64,000 bases of DNA from Janthinobacterium sp. Marseille (lineage in GTDB: Bacteria; Pseudomonadota; Gammaproteobacteria; Burkholderiales; Burkholderiaceae_D). The stretch lies in the NCBI RefSeq assembly GCF_000013625.1, contig NC_009659.1:868001-932000 (forward strand), in the 5' to 3' direction. Position 1 is the stretch's first letter. Each line of letters opens with the position of its first letter. This document shows positions 35,962 to 44,449 of the stretch, in pieces. Position numbers and translations under genes: made by a program. Below the pieces are notes generated by a model that saw nothing but the letters and a program-made list of their open reading frames with translations, did not search any database and was not told the origin of the DNA.

Positions 35962-36975
35962 TTAATCGTTAATTAATTGCAATACTAATTTGTGCGAATC
36001 GATTGCCAATTGATTATCTGGTTCAATGTATAACCAAAAGGAAATTTTTCCGAGTAGTGAGTTTATGTAATTAGGATTTGAGATTTTTTTATTTGATAAA
36101 TGCGACACAAAACCGAATTTTCTTATGAAAAAAATTTCATTCTTTAATTCTCTCTTATATTCTCTTGGGATGCTGAGTCGCCCGTTTAAAATACCGATAC
36201 CCGTGACAATTCTCGTACCATTTTTCACCTTCAATCTTGTTTTATCTGTATTTACAACTAAACCATATTCATCCACTATTTTGGTGACTAACTTGCTGAA
36301 CGACGAATGAATGTGTTCTCCTGAAAATGTCAGATCATCTGCATACCTTGTGTAGGTTATCGAGCATTTTTTTGCTAGACGATCTAATCTTTTATCAAGA
36401 CTGGTTAAAACTATGTTGGATAGCGCAGGGCTAGTAGCAGCGCCCTGTGCTAGTTTCTCGTCGTAGCAACATAACGACGCTAGATAGTAGGCCACATTTG
36501 GCGCATATCCAATATCTTGAAATGTTTTGATAATCCAACTTAATGGAATGGAAGGGAAAAAATCTTTTAAATCCATCTTTAAAAGAGCTTTTCCATTTAT
36601 ATGTGCTAATGCGTTAGTCTTGATTGACTTTCCAGATCGAAAACCATGTGCGGCCGAATGGAGAGGTATGTTTTTTAGGATATTTTTTAGTATCCATTGT
36701 TGGCAAGTTAAAAGTGATTCATAGGGAGCTAATATTTCCCGTTTACCGCCGCTACGTTTTGGGATGGAAAACTTGCGGTAGAAGCTATGAGACGAAGCGA
36801 TCATTTTTGATAGGTATTCAATTTGAATGCCTAGTAAACTTGATAAATGATCTAACTCAAAAATAACTGGCTGATTTTTTTTTGACAAACATTCGATATA
36901 ACTTACATATTTATCAATGCGAGCAGTAGAAACTCCACGGTCTTCAAAATATGCGCGCCATTCGTTTGTTTTCAT
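35962..36975 (-). CDS. Retron reverse transcriptase
   Basis: The 337-residue enzyme carries the retron hallmarks: NALAH at residues 121-125 (NAXXH of region X), the catalytic YADD at 211-214 in YTRYADDLTFSG, and VTG at 257-259 in the Y region. KMDLKDFFPSIP (133-144) supplies the first catalytic aspartate, and QGAATSPALSN is motif B'. It has no fused effector domain. It lies directly downstream of the msr-msd RNA, which it would partly reverse-transcribe into a branched DNA-RNA hybrid, and of the winged-helix and PRTase-like genes. All key motifs are intact. Confidence 0.93.
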   Translation of the reverse strand: MKTNEWRAYFEDRGVSTARIDKYVSYIECLSKKNQPVIFELDHLSSLLGIQIEYLSKMIASSHSFYRKFSIPKRSGGKREILAPYESLLTCQQWILKNILKNIPLHSAAHGFRSGKSIKTNALAHINGKALLKMDLKDFFPSIPLSWIIKTFQDIGYAPNVAYYLASLCCYDEKLAQGAATSPALSNIVLTSLDKRLDRLAKKCSITYTRYADDLTFSGEHIHSSFSKLVTKIVDEYGLVVNTDKTRLKVKNGTRIVTGIGILNGRLSIPREYKRELKNEIFFIRKFGFVSHLSNKKISNPNYINSLLGKISFWLYIEPDNQLAIDSHKLVLQLIND

Positions 36976-36995
36976 AGGGATAAAAGATTTCAGGT

Positions 36996-37213
36996 AAGGG
37001 GATAGTACAACGCTACCTACTGTACGTTAGCTGCGATCACAACGCTAACATTTGTTCGGAACGAACAAATTTAGTGTTGTGATCAGTGATAATTGGCGTA
37101 GCCAATTTCACATTCCTGCAAATTTGATGTTTAAATTTGCAGGGGCTGGAAAAATTCAGCCTGAACAACCGGAGCGACACCACTCCTTAACACTAGCTAC
37201 TGGCTATCCCCTT
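36996..37213 (-). ncRNA. Retron msr-msd non-coding RNA
   Basis: The flanking inverted repeats are a1 AAGGGGATAG (complement of 37204-37213) and a2 CTATCCCCTT (complement of 36996-37005), a 10-bp match. Inside, in transcript order, are a GGAG/CTCC hairpin, a GCTG/CAGC hairpin, an 11-bp stem (CCTGCAAATTT pairing 37115-37125 with 37133-37143), a seven-base stem at 37091-37107, and a long msd hairpin at 37035-37084 (GATCACAAC, CTAA, ATTTGTTCG arms). TAGC at the a1 edge could contain the branching guanosine. The RNA ends 21 bases before the RT start, the normal retron order. The boundaries are approximate. Confidence 0.85.
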
Positions 37214-37235
37214 GTTGCCAAAGATAACATAAATT

Positions 37236-37580
37236 CTATTCCGCGAATACTTTGCTATCTAAACGGGAACACGATGGGATATATGGGTCGGTTGGTAAAA
37301 TTTGATAGGGGCGTTTCATCTGGTTAGGAATATGATTTTTCGGCACTTTGTTGTGTGTGCGGACAGCTAATAACTGTTTAATACCGTTAGGTGTAATGTG
37401 TAACCAGTCAGCATCAATCGTTAGTAGTCCATCAGTCTGTAAAGAAAAAATTACTTTGAGAAGATCTCCCATTGAAATCTTCAATTTTTTATAAAGCAAA
37501 TAAGTACTTGCCTTCCCCTTTTTTTCATAGATTTCTTTCAATATAAGAATGTCTATTTTTTGTATAGTCTGAGTGCGCAT
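37236..37580 (-). CDS. Winged-helix protein of the retron operon
   Basis: The 114-residue protein reads as a winged-helix DNA-binding protein: IDILILKEIYEKKGKASTYLLYKKLKISMGDLLKVIFSLQTDGLLTIDADWLHITPNGIKQLL. A basic tail follows. The ATG at 37580 follows the PRTase-like stop closely, with GGGAGA upstream, so the two genes are coupled. Its stop lies 22 bases before the a1 repeat of the msr-msd RNA. Within the retron it may regulate the operon or act with the PRTase-like effector. Confidence 0.8.
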   Translation of the reverse strand: MRTQTIQKIDILILKEIYEKKGKASTYLLYKKLKISMGDLLKVIFSLQTDGLLTIDADWLHITPNGIKQLLAVRTHNKVPKNHIPNQMKRPYQILPTDPYIPSCSRLDSKVFAE

Positions 37581-37581
37581 T

Positions 37582-38439
37582 TCAGTCTCCCATCCATCGT
37601 GTAAATAATGGCTTTCTAGCCGCTTTTGCGGTCCGTTCTGGCCACCAAAAAACTGGAAAGACATTATTGGAAATATTCTGGTCTTTTATGCCAAATAGAC
37701 TTTCAACTTTCCCATATCCCAAAGAGCAATCGCTTAAGTTGAGTTTTTTTACAACGGGTTCCAGGCGCCGCTCTATTTCTAACATCAAGTTAATTTTATG
37801 TTCGATGTTCTCTGAATCTTCATAGTCAGAGATGCCTCTATTAACCTTTTCTATGAACGTAAAATTTATGCCACTATCAGTCAAACAACGAACACCAACA
37901 ACCGATGCAAATACAGATTTAACTAGAACGTTTACTTCTTGATTAGCGTTGTGAAATTGACTTCTAATTGTTTGAACTCGGCCAACTGCTGTTCGTCCGG
38001 AACCAACAAATTCATCGACTAAAATTATATTATTTCTAGTGAAATTGCTATTCTTAGAATGTCTAAACGCAACTCCAAAAGTATTGACGATTTCTACATT
38101 TCCCCAGCCCGCATCTTGTAGCTTGCCCTTGATATGATGCACAAGATACTGAGAGCTATCTGCGCTTGAATCGGCAGCCATCGCTGCCACAATGGTATTT
38201 TCTGGTTGAATATCAGGGGTAGTGACGATATCCAATACAAGTGAGTTTATGTTCTCTACAAATTGTTCCGCAGTAATAAACATAAATCTATCAAGTAAAT
38301 CAGTAATCAAACCAAATTCGTCTTCACTTTGACAATCTTCGAAAAGTAAGTCGCCTAATTGATCTGACTTGTCTTTTAACCAGTCGTGTTTACAAATTAG
38401 GCCCATCACGACGGAAAATTCTCCCTTGGATAAATTCAA
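37582..38439 (-). CDS. Phosphoribosyltransferase-like retron effector
   Basis: The central IILVDEFVGSGRTAVGRV (residues 138-155) matches the PRPP-binding loop of type I phosphoribosyltransferases (hydrophobic run, D-E, small-GxT). The N-terminal part (TTPDIQPENTIVAAMAADSS) and the C-terminal part (SDCSLGYGKVESLFGI) are not enzymes I recognise. PRTase-like proteins occur as effectors in bacterial conflict systems. The start is uncertain: TTG at 38439, or GTG 38409 or ATG 38406 with AAGGGAG before them. A run of eight G residues on the coding strand sits just upstream. Confidence 0.78.
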   Translation of the reverse strand: MNLSKGEFSVVMGLICKHDWLKDKSDQLGDLLFEDCQSEDEFGLITDLLDRFMFITAEQFVENINSLVLDIVTTPDIQPENTIVAAMAADSSADSSQYLVHHIKGKLQDAGWGNVEIVNTFGVAFRHSKNSNFTRNNIILVDEFVGSGRTAVGRVQTIRSQFHNANQEVNVLVKSVFASVVGVRCLTDSGINFTFIEKVNRGISDYEDSENIEHKINLMLEIERRLEPVVKKLNLSDCSLGYGKVESLFGIKDQNISNNVFPVFWWPERTAKAARKPLFTRWMGD

Positions 38440-38747
38440 CAGCCCCCCCCAGATTCTTTAAAATTTACCGACGCAGCAATCTTATAGTTTTTATGGTCGA
38501 CAGCATTTCGATCGACATTTTGGATATATTGATTCCAATTAAATTAATTATTAGGACCTCAACTCTCCCATTGTTTCGATAAAGCGAAGTATGTTTTAAG
38601 TCTAAAGATTAAATTAAAATGGATAAAGAAAAACCGCCAAGGTTGCGCATTGTTAAGAGGCGTGGCGGTTATGTTGAAACAAAGATAACCCAAATTTTTG
38701 GATATCGCAAGTAAGATACTATCAGTGGTACTAAGATGTTTTATTTC
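38440..38747. other. AT-rich gap between the retron and the HAD gene
   Basis: It contains eight consecutive C residues (38443-38450; G on the coding strand of the retron effector). It also has a hairpin with arms AACCGCC and GGCGGTT (near 38631-38670) and a 31-codon open frame on the plus strand (38619-38714, beginning MDKEKPPRLRIVKRRGG). I do not claim that the short frame is a gene. The retron promoter should lie here. Confidence 0.5.
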
Positions 38748-39377
38748 TTAAAGCGGAATAGAGAGTAATTCATCAAGCTTGCTTATACTTTCAGCCATTT
38801 GACTTTCACAACTTCTGTTGAGATGGAGCGCATGCATTCCAAAGCTGCGGGAACCCAGATAATCTTCCTCTAATGTGTCACCAATCATCAAGACCTCATT
38901 CGGCATGCAATGCAGGGCTTCGCATAATTTTTGATAGATTCTTTCCTCAGGTTTTATAGCCCCTACCTCAAAACTCCAGGCATAAGCATCAAGTTCAAAG
39001 GGCAATAGCTCCTTTACAGGTTTTGCGTAGGGAGTAGCCAAATTCGAACACAATCCAATCTTGTAACCAGCCTCTTTTAAACTATTTAATGTAAAAAGTA
39101 CTTCTGGATACAATGTGATTGTCGATAGCTCTGACATCAATTCCTTTTCAAGTAATGAGATTTCCTCAGGCGAGAGGTTCATGTCAAATAATGATGGGAC
39201 GTTGGAGAATGCAATATTGGTAGACATTAGAAGCTCAGCGTCTTTGAGGTCTTTCTCTCTACCTGCCTTATAGATTTTTTGCATAAGTTGTTTATAAGGG
39301 CGTCGTTTATCGCCAATTTCAACTATTGTGCCAAACACGTCAAATGCTACTGCCCTGATACCATTTAATTTAGTCAT
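38748..39377 (-). CDS. HAD-superfamily hydrolase
   Basis: The 209-residue protein has the HAD motifs in order: AVAFDVFGTIVE (motif I, nucleophile D and following D replaced by F-G-T pattern of the DxFGT class), GLCSNLATPY (motif II), the lysine in VGAIKPEERIYQKL (motif III) and MIGDTLEEDYLGSRSFGM (motif IV). It looks like a small-molecule phosphatase or dehalogenase-type member. It lies downstream of tniQ and reads in the same direction, so it is cargo of the transposon. The substrate is unknown. Confidence 0.88.
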   Translation of the reverse strand: MTKLNGIRAVAFDVFGTIVEIGDKRRPYKQLMQKIYKAGREKDLKDAELLMSTNIAFSNVPSLFDMNLSPEEISLLEKELMSELSTITLYPEVLFTLNSLKEAGYKIGLCSNLATPYAKPVKELLPFELDAYAWSFEVGAIKPEERIYQKLCEALHCMPNEVLMIGDTLEEDYLGSRSFGMHALHLNRSCESQMAESISKLDELLSIPL

Positions 39378-39473
39378 TTTTTCATATTCATAAATTAAGA
39401 AGATTCGAGACGCGTGGCCAGTGGCATTACTTATTCCCGGGCTACGCGTCGAATTTAAATCGAATGTATTTGG

Positions 39474-40118
39474 TTATCGATGTCGATTTTCACGCTGTTG
39501 CTTCCTTTCCTTTCGCAGTGTCCAATCACTAAGAAAATTAAGAGAGTATTGCCTTTTATCCGCAATGGCTTCAGTTACTTCGTCTGGATTATTCATGCTA
39601 AGGAATGTCGGTTCACAAGTGCTCAAATCAAATCCGCAGGAGCATGTTTTTGGACATCTGCGATGCCAGGTTAAGGGCCATTGGCATTGTGGACAAACGC
39701 GTACGAGATCACATCGATGAACTGGACAAATATCAATTAACTTCAAAGACCATATTTTGCGAAGATATGGTTTATCAGCAAGGCAGTGTGGACAGGTTGC
39801 GCTACCTTCCCCTCGATATATAAGAGAAGGCAAGTAAAGGTCTTCTGTGAAATATACCTTTATGCATTCAATTGTTTTGACTTGCCGATAGGCACTTACA
39901 CCTTCAGGTAAGGTAATTCCCAATGCGTTCATATAGCTATTGAATAGTTCGGGTGAGCGCCATGAGGGCGATAGTCCTTGCTTTAAGGGTTCCTTGCCAT
40001 TTTTGTCTTTGAATTGCAGCAGGTATCGAACCTTCTCCAGTCCATTTAACGAGGCTGCGCGCAAAAAGATACTGGAAGGCGATTCATCTATTTGTGGGAT
40101 AGGTTTAACGATCAGCAT
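39474..40118 (-). CDS. tniQ: TniQ-family transposon targeting protein
   Basis: The 214-residue protein begins MLIVKPIPQIDESPSSIFLRAASLNG, the start of TniQ proteins. It has the zinc-finger cysteines in SATCPHCLADKPYLRKIWSLKLIDICPVHRCDLVRVCPQCQWPL and CSCGFDLSTCEP. It is much shorter than Tn7 TnsD, so it probably provides a general targeting adaptor between TnsC and an unknown attachment sequence or protein. It overlaps the tnsC stop and has GGGAG upstream. Confidence 0.88.
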   Translation of the reverse strand: MLIVKPIPQIDESPSSIFLRAASLNGLEKVRYLLQFKDKNGKEPLKQGLSPSWRSPELFNSYMNALGITLPEGVSAYRQVKTIECIKVYFTEDLYLPSLIYRGEGSATCPHCLADKPYLRKIWSLKLIDICPVHRCDLVRVCPQCQWPLTWHRRCPKTCSCGFDLSTCEPTFLSMNNPDEVTEAIADKRQYSLNFLSDWTLRKERKQQRENRHR

Positions 40119-41125
40119 GCATTTCTCCCTTTCAATTTCTTATCGCCTAAGGCGATCGCCAGTTTTTGTGGGGATAAACGAAATGGGTTGTCATGGAGCA
40201 CAGCAATCGGGAGTGTGATGCCAGAGTCGAATGCTGTGGCAAAGTCTTCTTGGTCGACTGCTGCACGTCCTGAAGTTAAAGTGGTATAGATCGCCTTCTT
40301 CAATAGCGCCGAGATAAACGCAGGATTGCCGGCCGTAGCGGCCCACATTTGCTGAACATGAACTGGCTTATGAAAATCAATCATCCCATCGAGGTTTAGC
40401 TCTTTCCCATATTTTTGACTGAGAGCGCGTAGGAACCCGCCGAGCGGACCTGGTTCTTCTGAAGTACCTATATCCAATGGCGATAGTCTATGACGATGCA
40501 TGAAGCGTCGAGACATCTGGCTATCGAAATTCACCAATGCTTCGCACGAGGGAGTACCAATAAGGCAAACCATTACACCGGTATTGTTGATAAGCGACTT
40601 AAGCCAATTGCAAATTTTGTGAGTGCGCTTCTCATTAATACTACCCTCAAGTAACAAATGATGAAATTCATCCAATAGGATAGTTTTGGTCTGACATTGC
40701 TTAAGCAGTTTGTATAGGCGACCCGTTAGGACATGTGCACTCCCTTTTTTCGGAAAAGGATCGCCCAGACTTTCGAGTAAATTGGCTGCAAGCGATTTGA
40801 TTGTCGAAGGCGATGGTACCGATGAATAGAAAGCTGGCCGAACGTTGGTCGTGGATAACTCATCCTCTACGACATATGTGGAAAACCGTTTCACGATCAT
40901 ATTGCAGATAGATGTCTTCCCCATGCCACCGGAACCTATTAGTAAGGCCCCTGAGGGCTCCTTGCTGGTATCTGACATTGTTATACATTCGAGCAAACCT
41001 TCATAGGCACTCGTCATCGATGGATAGGTAATAATTACATTGTCCAGACGGTTAATCTTTTCATAGATTTCGTAAGAGTCACTGAATGGGGTATTGGTAG
41101 TGGAGGAAATATTAGTTTTCGTCAT
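40112..41125 (-). CDS. tnsC: TnsC/TniB-type AAA+ ATPase
   Basis: The protein of about 337 residues is the transposition regulator ATPase. Walker A GSGGMGKTS lies near residue 66, Walker B TILLDEFHHLL near residue 153, and sensor VCLIGTPSCEAL with an arginine-rich SRRFMHRHRL follows. ATG at 41125 is preferred because AAGGA lies eight bases upstream; a start at 41131 would be too close to it. It links TniQ-marked target DNA to the TnsA/TnsB transposase. Confidence 0.92.
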   Translation of the reverse strand: MTKTNISSTTNTPFSDSYEIYEKINRLDNVIITYPSMTSAYEGLLECITMSDTSKEPSGALLIGSGGMGKTSICNMIVKRFSTYVVEDELSTTNVRPAFYSSVPSPSTIKSLAANLLESLGDPFPKKGSAHVLTGRLYKLLKQCQTKTILLDEFHHLLLEGSINEKRTHKICNWLKSLINNTGVMVCLIGTPSCEALVNFDSQMSRRFMHRHRLSPLDIGTSEEPGPLGGFLRALSQKYGKELNLDGMIDFHKPVHVQQMWAATAGNPAFISALLKKAIYTTLTSGRAAVDQEDFATAFDSGITLPIAVLHDNPFRLSPQKLAIALGDKKLKGRNAC

Positions 41126-41136
41126 TGGCATATTCC

Positions 41137-43083
41137 TTATATTTCGATAGTTTCGAAAGCGTTATCTCGGATGCTTTTAACAGACGAAAGGGAATGATCT
41201 TCTGTAATATCTGAATGAAGACGAGAACTAGAGTTCGAAGGTTGATTATCAATAGTGTCGACAGGAAGAACAGCATTTCTCATCTTCACTTTTGTATCTT
41301 CGATTTGTGCTTTTTCTAATGACTTGAGTTTCCGTGTGCTTTTACTGTTGGGTAACTTGTGGATAGTGTTCCAAAGTCGCCATCGCGCAATTTCGTGAGC
41401 ATGCACGCCGAGCTCGTCGCGGTCATTCTGTGATAGCTTTGCAAGTTCTTCCTGAACTTTTTGATGTTCATATTTTGTGAGCTTGTTTGCGTAGTTTTGT
41501 TTTACACAATCTGCTCGTATTAATGACCGAGGCTGACCGTCTATCGAGACATAGACATATTCGAGATTCATTTCATCGACCATGACTGTGACATTCTGTT
41601 GGCCACGCATTTCAAAAGTAGCTAACGCATCCGATTTATACGCAAGGTTATCGACGATGACTCTTCCGTTACTGATCTTGCGGCGATATGAGATACGTGC
41701 GATCGCATCTAGGTCTTCTTTTGCATATGAAAGAATGGGCATTTCGGCCTGTTTGTCTCGCCAGGAAAGTGCTGGAGCACGATTTGTTACAGAGTGAATG
41801 GCTTGGTGGTAGGTTTCTTCGAGCCATTGCTTAAAGTAAGAACGAAGATCCTCCAGACTGATCGAAGCGTTGGCTACCGAGTCATAGTCGCCCCTTTGAG
41901 TGGGAGACGAAAATGTGGAACCTTTCAAAATATGAACTAGCTGCGTACACAGTGTGCGGAAGAAGCGTTCTAGAAATGCCTTGTCGTCCGGGCAGTATGT
42001 TTTTGATGACTGGACATGAATTTCCAGCTTGGATAGCAAGTTTCGCAGAGCATTGCTTACCAGGTCTGGGCCGTTGTCTGTAATTATTGTTTCAGGCACA
42101 CCCCCCGGGCCACTCAAAGGATCTCGGCTACACATATCTTTGATTGCAGCTAATGCCGTAGTTGAACAGAAGGGGATTAGGCTAATATGCCACCCGACAA
42201 CGGCTCGGGTGTGGACATCAAATAGACATACTAGATATGGGCGACCCAATGCCTCGCCAGTTTCTTTGTCAATCACAATAACGTCCATTCGATGCCCATC
42301 CATCATTACCAACTCCATCAGACGAGATGTTTCTGTGGATGCGCCGGCCGCACGAAACCGTAGATCGGCATATCGCTTACCGTTGCGTTTCAACGCTTTG
42401 ATATATGGGTCAAGTTCGTTGATTCGTCGGTATATCGTGCGAGAGCTTGGTAGAGAAATTTCTGCAGGCTTGAATCCGTATTCCAGCGCCCGGCCAATTA
42501 CATTTGCATGTACTTGTCGAACCGTGGGACGTGCCGAAGTCAGGAAATCATCCCGAATGGCGATGTTGATAATATGTTCGACATCAATAGAAAAGCGTTT
42601 TTGCCTATAGCCTTTCTCCGCATGCCGTGGGACCAACGACGTAACATCGCATCCTGAAGAGATAAATCGCTGAATCCAGCGCGATAAAGTACTTATGCCA
42701 GGACGAGCTGTACTCTCATTTGCTGAGAATACTGTTTCGATTGCACGTTTGAGATTTTTACGGCTATGAACGCGTTGTGTGCAACGCATCGCTTCTTGGA
42801 CGAACTTATATCGAGACAGCATCTGCTCTCGTTCGGTATCGCTTAAACGTGAAACAGCATAGCCATTCTCAAGAGATGGAACATTATGTGATTTATCTAG
42901 AAATCCTACGACGCCACTATCTACGAATTCCCAGAAGGCTGTAGTTGGCATGGTATGAATTCTGCCGCCAGCGCAGGCTGCATAGCGAACATTCACCGCA
43001 TCGATGAATGTAATCTCGAAGGCTTGGTTTTTGAGGGAAAACCGCGTACCGATACTCAGTCTTTGAGGTAAAAGGCCAGTCAT
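41137..43083 (-). CDS. tnsB: TnsB/TniA-type DDE transposase
   Basis: The 648-residue transposase has N-terminal helix-turn-helix regions (ISTLSRWIQRFISSG, SSRTIYRRINEL). Its RNase H-fold catalytic core has D262 in LVMMDGHRMDV, D336 in IITDNGPDLVS and E372 in DKAFLERFFRTL, and a mu-type C-terminal domain follows. It cuts the 3' strand and joins the transposon to target DNA. Its start overlaps the tnsA stop by four bases. The catalytic triad is intact, so the enzyme could be active. Confidence 0.93.
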   Translation of the reverse strand: MTGLLPQRLSIGTRFSLKNQAFEITFIDAVNVRYAACAGGRIHTMPTTAFWEFVDSGVVGFLDKSHNVPSLENGYAVSRLSDTEREQMLSRYKFVQEAMRCTQRVHSRKNLKRAIETVFSANESTARPGISTLSRWIQRFISSGCDVTSLVPRHAEKGYRQKRFSIDVEHIINIAIRDDFLTSARPTVRQVHANVIGRALEYGFKPAEISLPSSRTIYRRINELDPYIKALKRNGKRYADLRFRAAGASTETSRLMELVMMDGHRMDVIVIDKETGEALGRPYLVCLFDVHTRAVVGWHISLIPFCSTTALAAIKDMCSRDPLSGPGGVPETIITDNGPDLVSNALRNLLSKLEIHVQSSKTYCPDDKAFLERFFRTLCTQLVHILKGSTFSSPTQRGDYDSVANASISLEDLRSYFKQWLEETYHQAIHSVTNRAPALSWRDKQAEMPILSYAKEDLDAIARISYRRKISNGRVIVDNLAYKSDALATFEMRGQQNVTVMVDEMNLEYVYVSIDGQPRSLIRADCVKQNYANKLTKYEHQKVQEELAKLSQNDRDELGVHAHEIARWRLWNTIHKLPNSKSTRKLKSLEKAQIEDTKVKMRNAVLPVDTIDNQPSNSSSRLHSDITEDHSLSSVKSIRDNAFETIEI

Positions 43084-43769
43084 TGCACCACCTCTATCAA
43101 GGTATGTTGACTAATAGGTTGATCCATCCGGCAACGTAGTCCACCGACGAACAACGTGGCTTCGAGTAGATAAGCCGGAAGTCTATTTGCATGTATAGCA
43201 AGTCGGAGTGCTGCCAATGTCCAGCACTTATGCGCAAACTCCTTTACTAGAGAAACAACCCATGTCATTAGGCTTTTGCTGATGCCTAAACGGCCTCCGC
43301 GGTCATAAAGCATTGCCCAGTTTGATTTCTCGATCGGAGTTGGTAGGTCTTGTTCAGTTACTACCGCATATTCCAGGTTATGTTGTGCGAACAACGCCAT
43401 GAGATAACTGGTTTTCAGGGTGGTTCTGTCGGAGTCAACAAATGCCGAGTGCTTTACCTCTCTTATGTAAGCATTGCCTTTGCGATCAAAAATCAGGAAA
43501 TCAGGATGTAGTGTGGTACTACGGTAAGGTACGGCGAGTGCTTGCGTTCGATAGAAAGCTACTTGCGGATCTGCTTCCAATTGGTAGCAAAAGTCTCGTT
43601 CCAATCTAGATTCTACTGGGATGAATGCCTGATTCTTTTCGCTATAGAAAAGAGACGCACGTGAACCGTGCTTGCCTTGTCTTATTTTTCGGCTTCCATG
43701 AATGATGCCGTCGAGTCCCGGCGAGCGCTGACGTGCAGCTTCTATTTGCTTGCTTAGTATTTGTTCCAT
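43080..43769 (-). CDS. tnsA: TnsA-type transposon endonuclease
   Basis: This 229-residue protein has the TnsA nuclease core: a glutamate in VESRLERDFCYQLE (near residue 57), an aspartate in LHPDFLIFD (near 90), and the E-x-K of YIREVKHSAF (104-106). TnsA cuts the 5' strand, making Tn7-like cut-and-paste possible rather than replicative cointegrate formation. ATG at 43769 has GGAGTAAG before it; a longer frame starts at 43793. The C-terminal half (SWVVSLVKEFAHKCWTLAALR) would contact TnsC. Confidence 0.9.
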   Translation of the reverse strand: MEQILSKQIEAARQRSPGLDGIIHGSRKIRQGKHGSRASLFYSEKNQAFIPVESRLERDFCYQLEADPQVAFYRTQALAVPYRSTTLHPDFLIFDRKGNAYIREVKHSAFVDSDRTTLKTSYLMALFAQHNLEYAVVTEQDLPTPIEKSNWAMLYDRGGRLGISKSLMTWVVSLVKEFAHKCWTLAALRLAIHANRLPAYLLEATLFVGGLRCRMDQPISQHTLIEVVQ

Positions 43770-43803
43770 TCTTACTCCAATTTTTGGATGCAAAAATCCA
43801 TTT

Positions 43804-43822
43804 CGTATCTAAGAAAGATACG
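43804..43822. promoter_or_regulatory. Inverted repeat upstream of tnsA
   Basis: CGTATCT and AGATACG flank AAGAA as a perfect seven-base inverted repeat, 35 bases upstream of the tnsA start. A nearby TGGA-N8-TCCA pair overlaps the tnsA promoter zone. It may be an operator for tns expression. Confidence 0.5.
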
Positions 43823-43823
43823 A

Positions 43824-44018
43824 TTAAAGATGGATATGTCTGAATTGATCATGCAAGCCAATGCAACAAGACGCAGTTATCCAACCAGACATAAAAATGT
43901 CCGCTGCAGGGCTTGACTTTGGGTGAGAGGCGAATAGAATAAGAACAGTAACGTTAGATACATGTTCTTCAAAGCGGCCCGGGTTCCTACACCTGGGCCG
44001 TTTGCTTTTCGGCTCCAA
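43824..44018 (-). CDS. Possible small peptide opposite an antisense RNA
   Basis: The open frame from a TTG at 44018 encodes 64 residues (EEHVSNVTVLILFASHPKSSP and ADIFMSGWITASCCIGLHDQF are its main parts). Its 5' half is covered on the opposite strand by a promoter-hairpin-terminator unit. The layout recalls type I toxin-antitoxin pairs such as those of the ptaRNA1 class, from memory. The start codon is uncertain and no strong ribosome binding site is visible, so coding status is doubtful. Confidence 0.35.
   Translation of the reverse strand: MEPKSKRPRCRNPGRFEEHVSNVTVLILFASHPKSSPAADIFMSGWITASCCIGLHDQFRHIHL
43941..44009 (+). ncRNA. Candidate small antisense RNA
   Basis: A promoter-like TTGACT (43913-43918), 16-base spacer and TAGAAT (43935-43940) precedes AAGAACA and TGTTCTT (43941-43969). 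A strong terminator hairpin with arms CGGCCCGGG and CCTGGGCCG (43975-44000) and TTTGCTTTT follows. There is no plus-strand gene for this terminator to end, so a transcript of about 65 nt is the simplest reading. It lies antisense to the start of the small frame at 43824-44018. Confidence 0.6.
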
Positions 44019-44111
44019 TATATGGAACGTCTACATTGGTATCTCCTAAGTTATTTTGTGGGAAGTGTCATATCTGTACGATTAGGTAAATGGAGTATCG
44101 CTATTCGATTG

Positions 44112-44366
44112 CTATTGTGATGTTCCCAATTGAGCAAGCCATGCTGCTACATCGGAAGTATGTGCAAACTTCCCCCTACGTCCTGGTATAGAAAAGACTG
44201 GCACGCCTACTTTGTCGCGAACGATAGCCTGCCTAAAGGATTCCTGTGTCGAAAAACCCAGTGCCATTCGTAGACCTGTAGATCCCATCAAAGGACCATG
44301 TTTGGTTGATAGCTCGAGATAAATTCGTTCCATAGTTTCTGTATTTATTTCTGCATGTGAAGTCAT
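44112..44366 (-). CDS. Small protein of unknown function near tnsA
   Basis: This 84-residue protein reads TMERIYLELSTKHGPLMGSTGLRMALGFSTQESFRQAIVRDKVGVPVFSIPGRRGKFAHTSDVAAWLAQL. The pattern (a helix pair and then a short wing-like PGRRGKFA segment) resembles small plasmid or phage DNA-binding activators, but I do not recognise a family. It is divergent from the 308-residue gene and lies between it and tnsA. Confidence 0.55.
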   Translation of the reverse strand: MTSHAEINTETMERIYLELSTKHGPLMGSTGLRMALGFSTQESFRQAIVRDKVGVPVFSIPGRRGKFAHTSDVAAWLAQLGTSQ

Positions 44367-44449
44367 TTGTCACGCTGCGTTTGGTTTATCTTGGTTGATT
44401 TTCGATTTATATATTCAATTGCACAACCTGACACAAAAAGAATCTTTTC

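Noticed and set aside
35962-36975. Group II intron maturase or stand-alone DRT reverse transcriptase
   Set aside because: No intron RNA domains, maturase or endonuclease domain is seen, while NALAH, VTG and the adjacent msr-msd RNA identify a retron.
38619-38714. 31-codon frame beginning MDKEKPPRLRIVKRRGG
   Set aside because: It is too short, lacks a clear ribosome binding site and overlaps a hairpin, so it is only mentioned in the gap entry.
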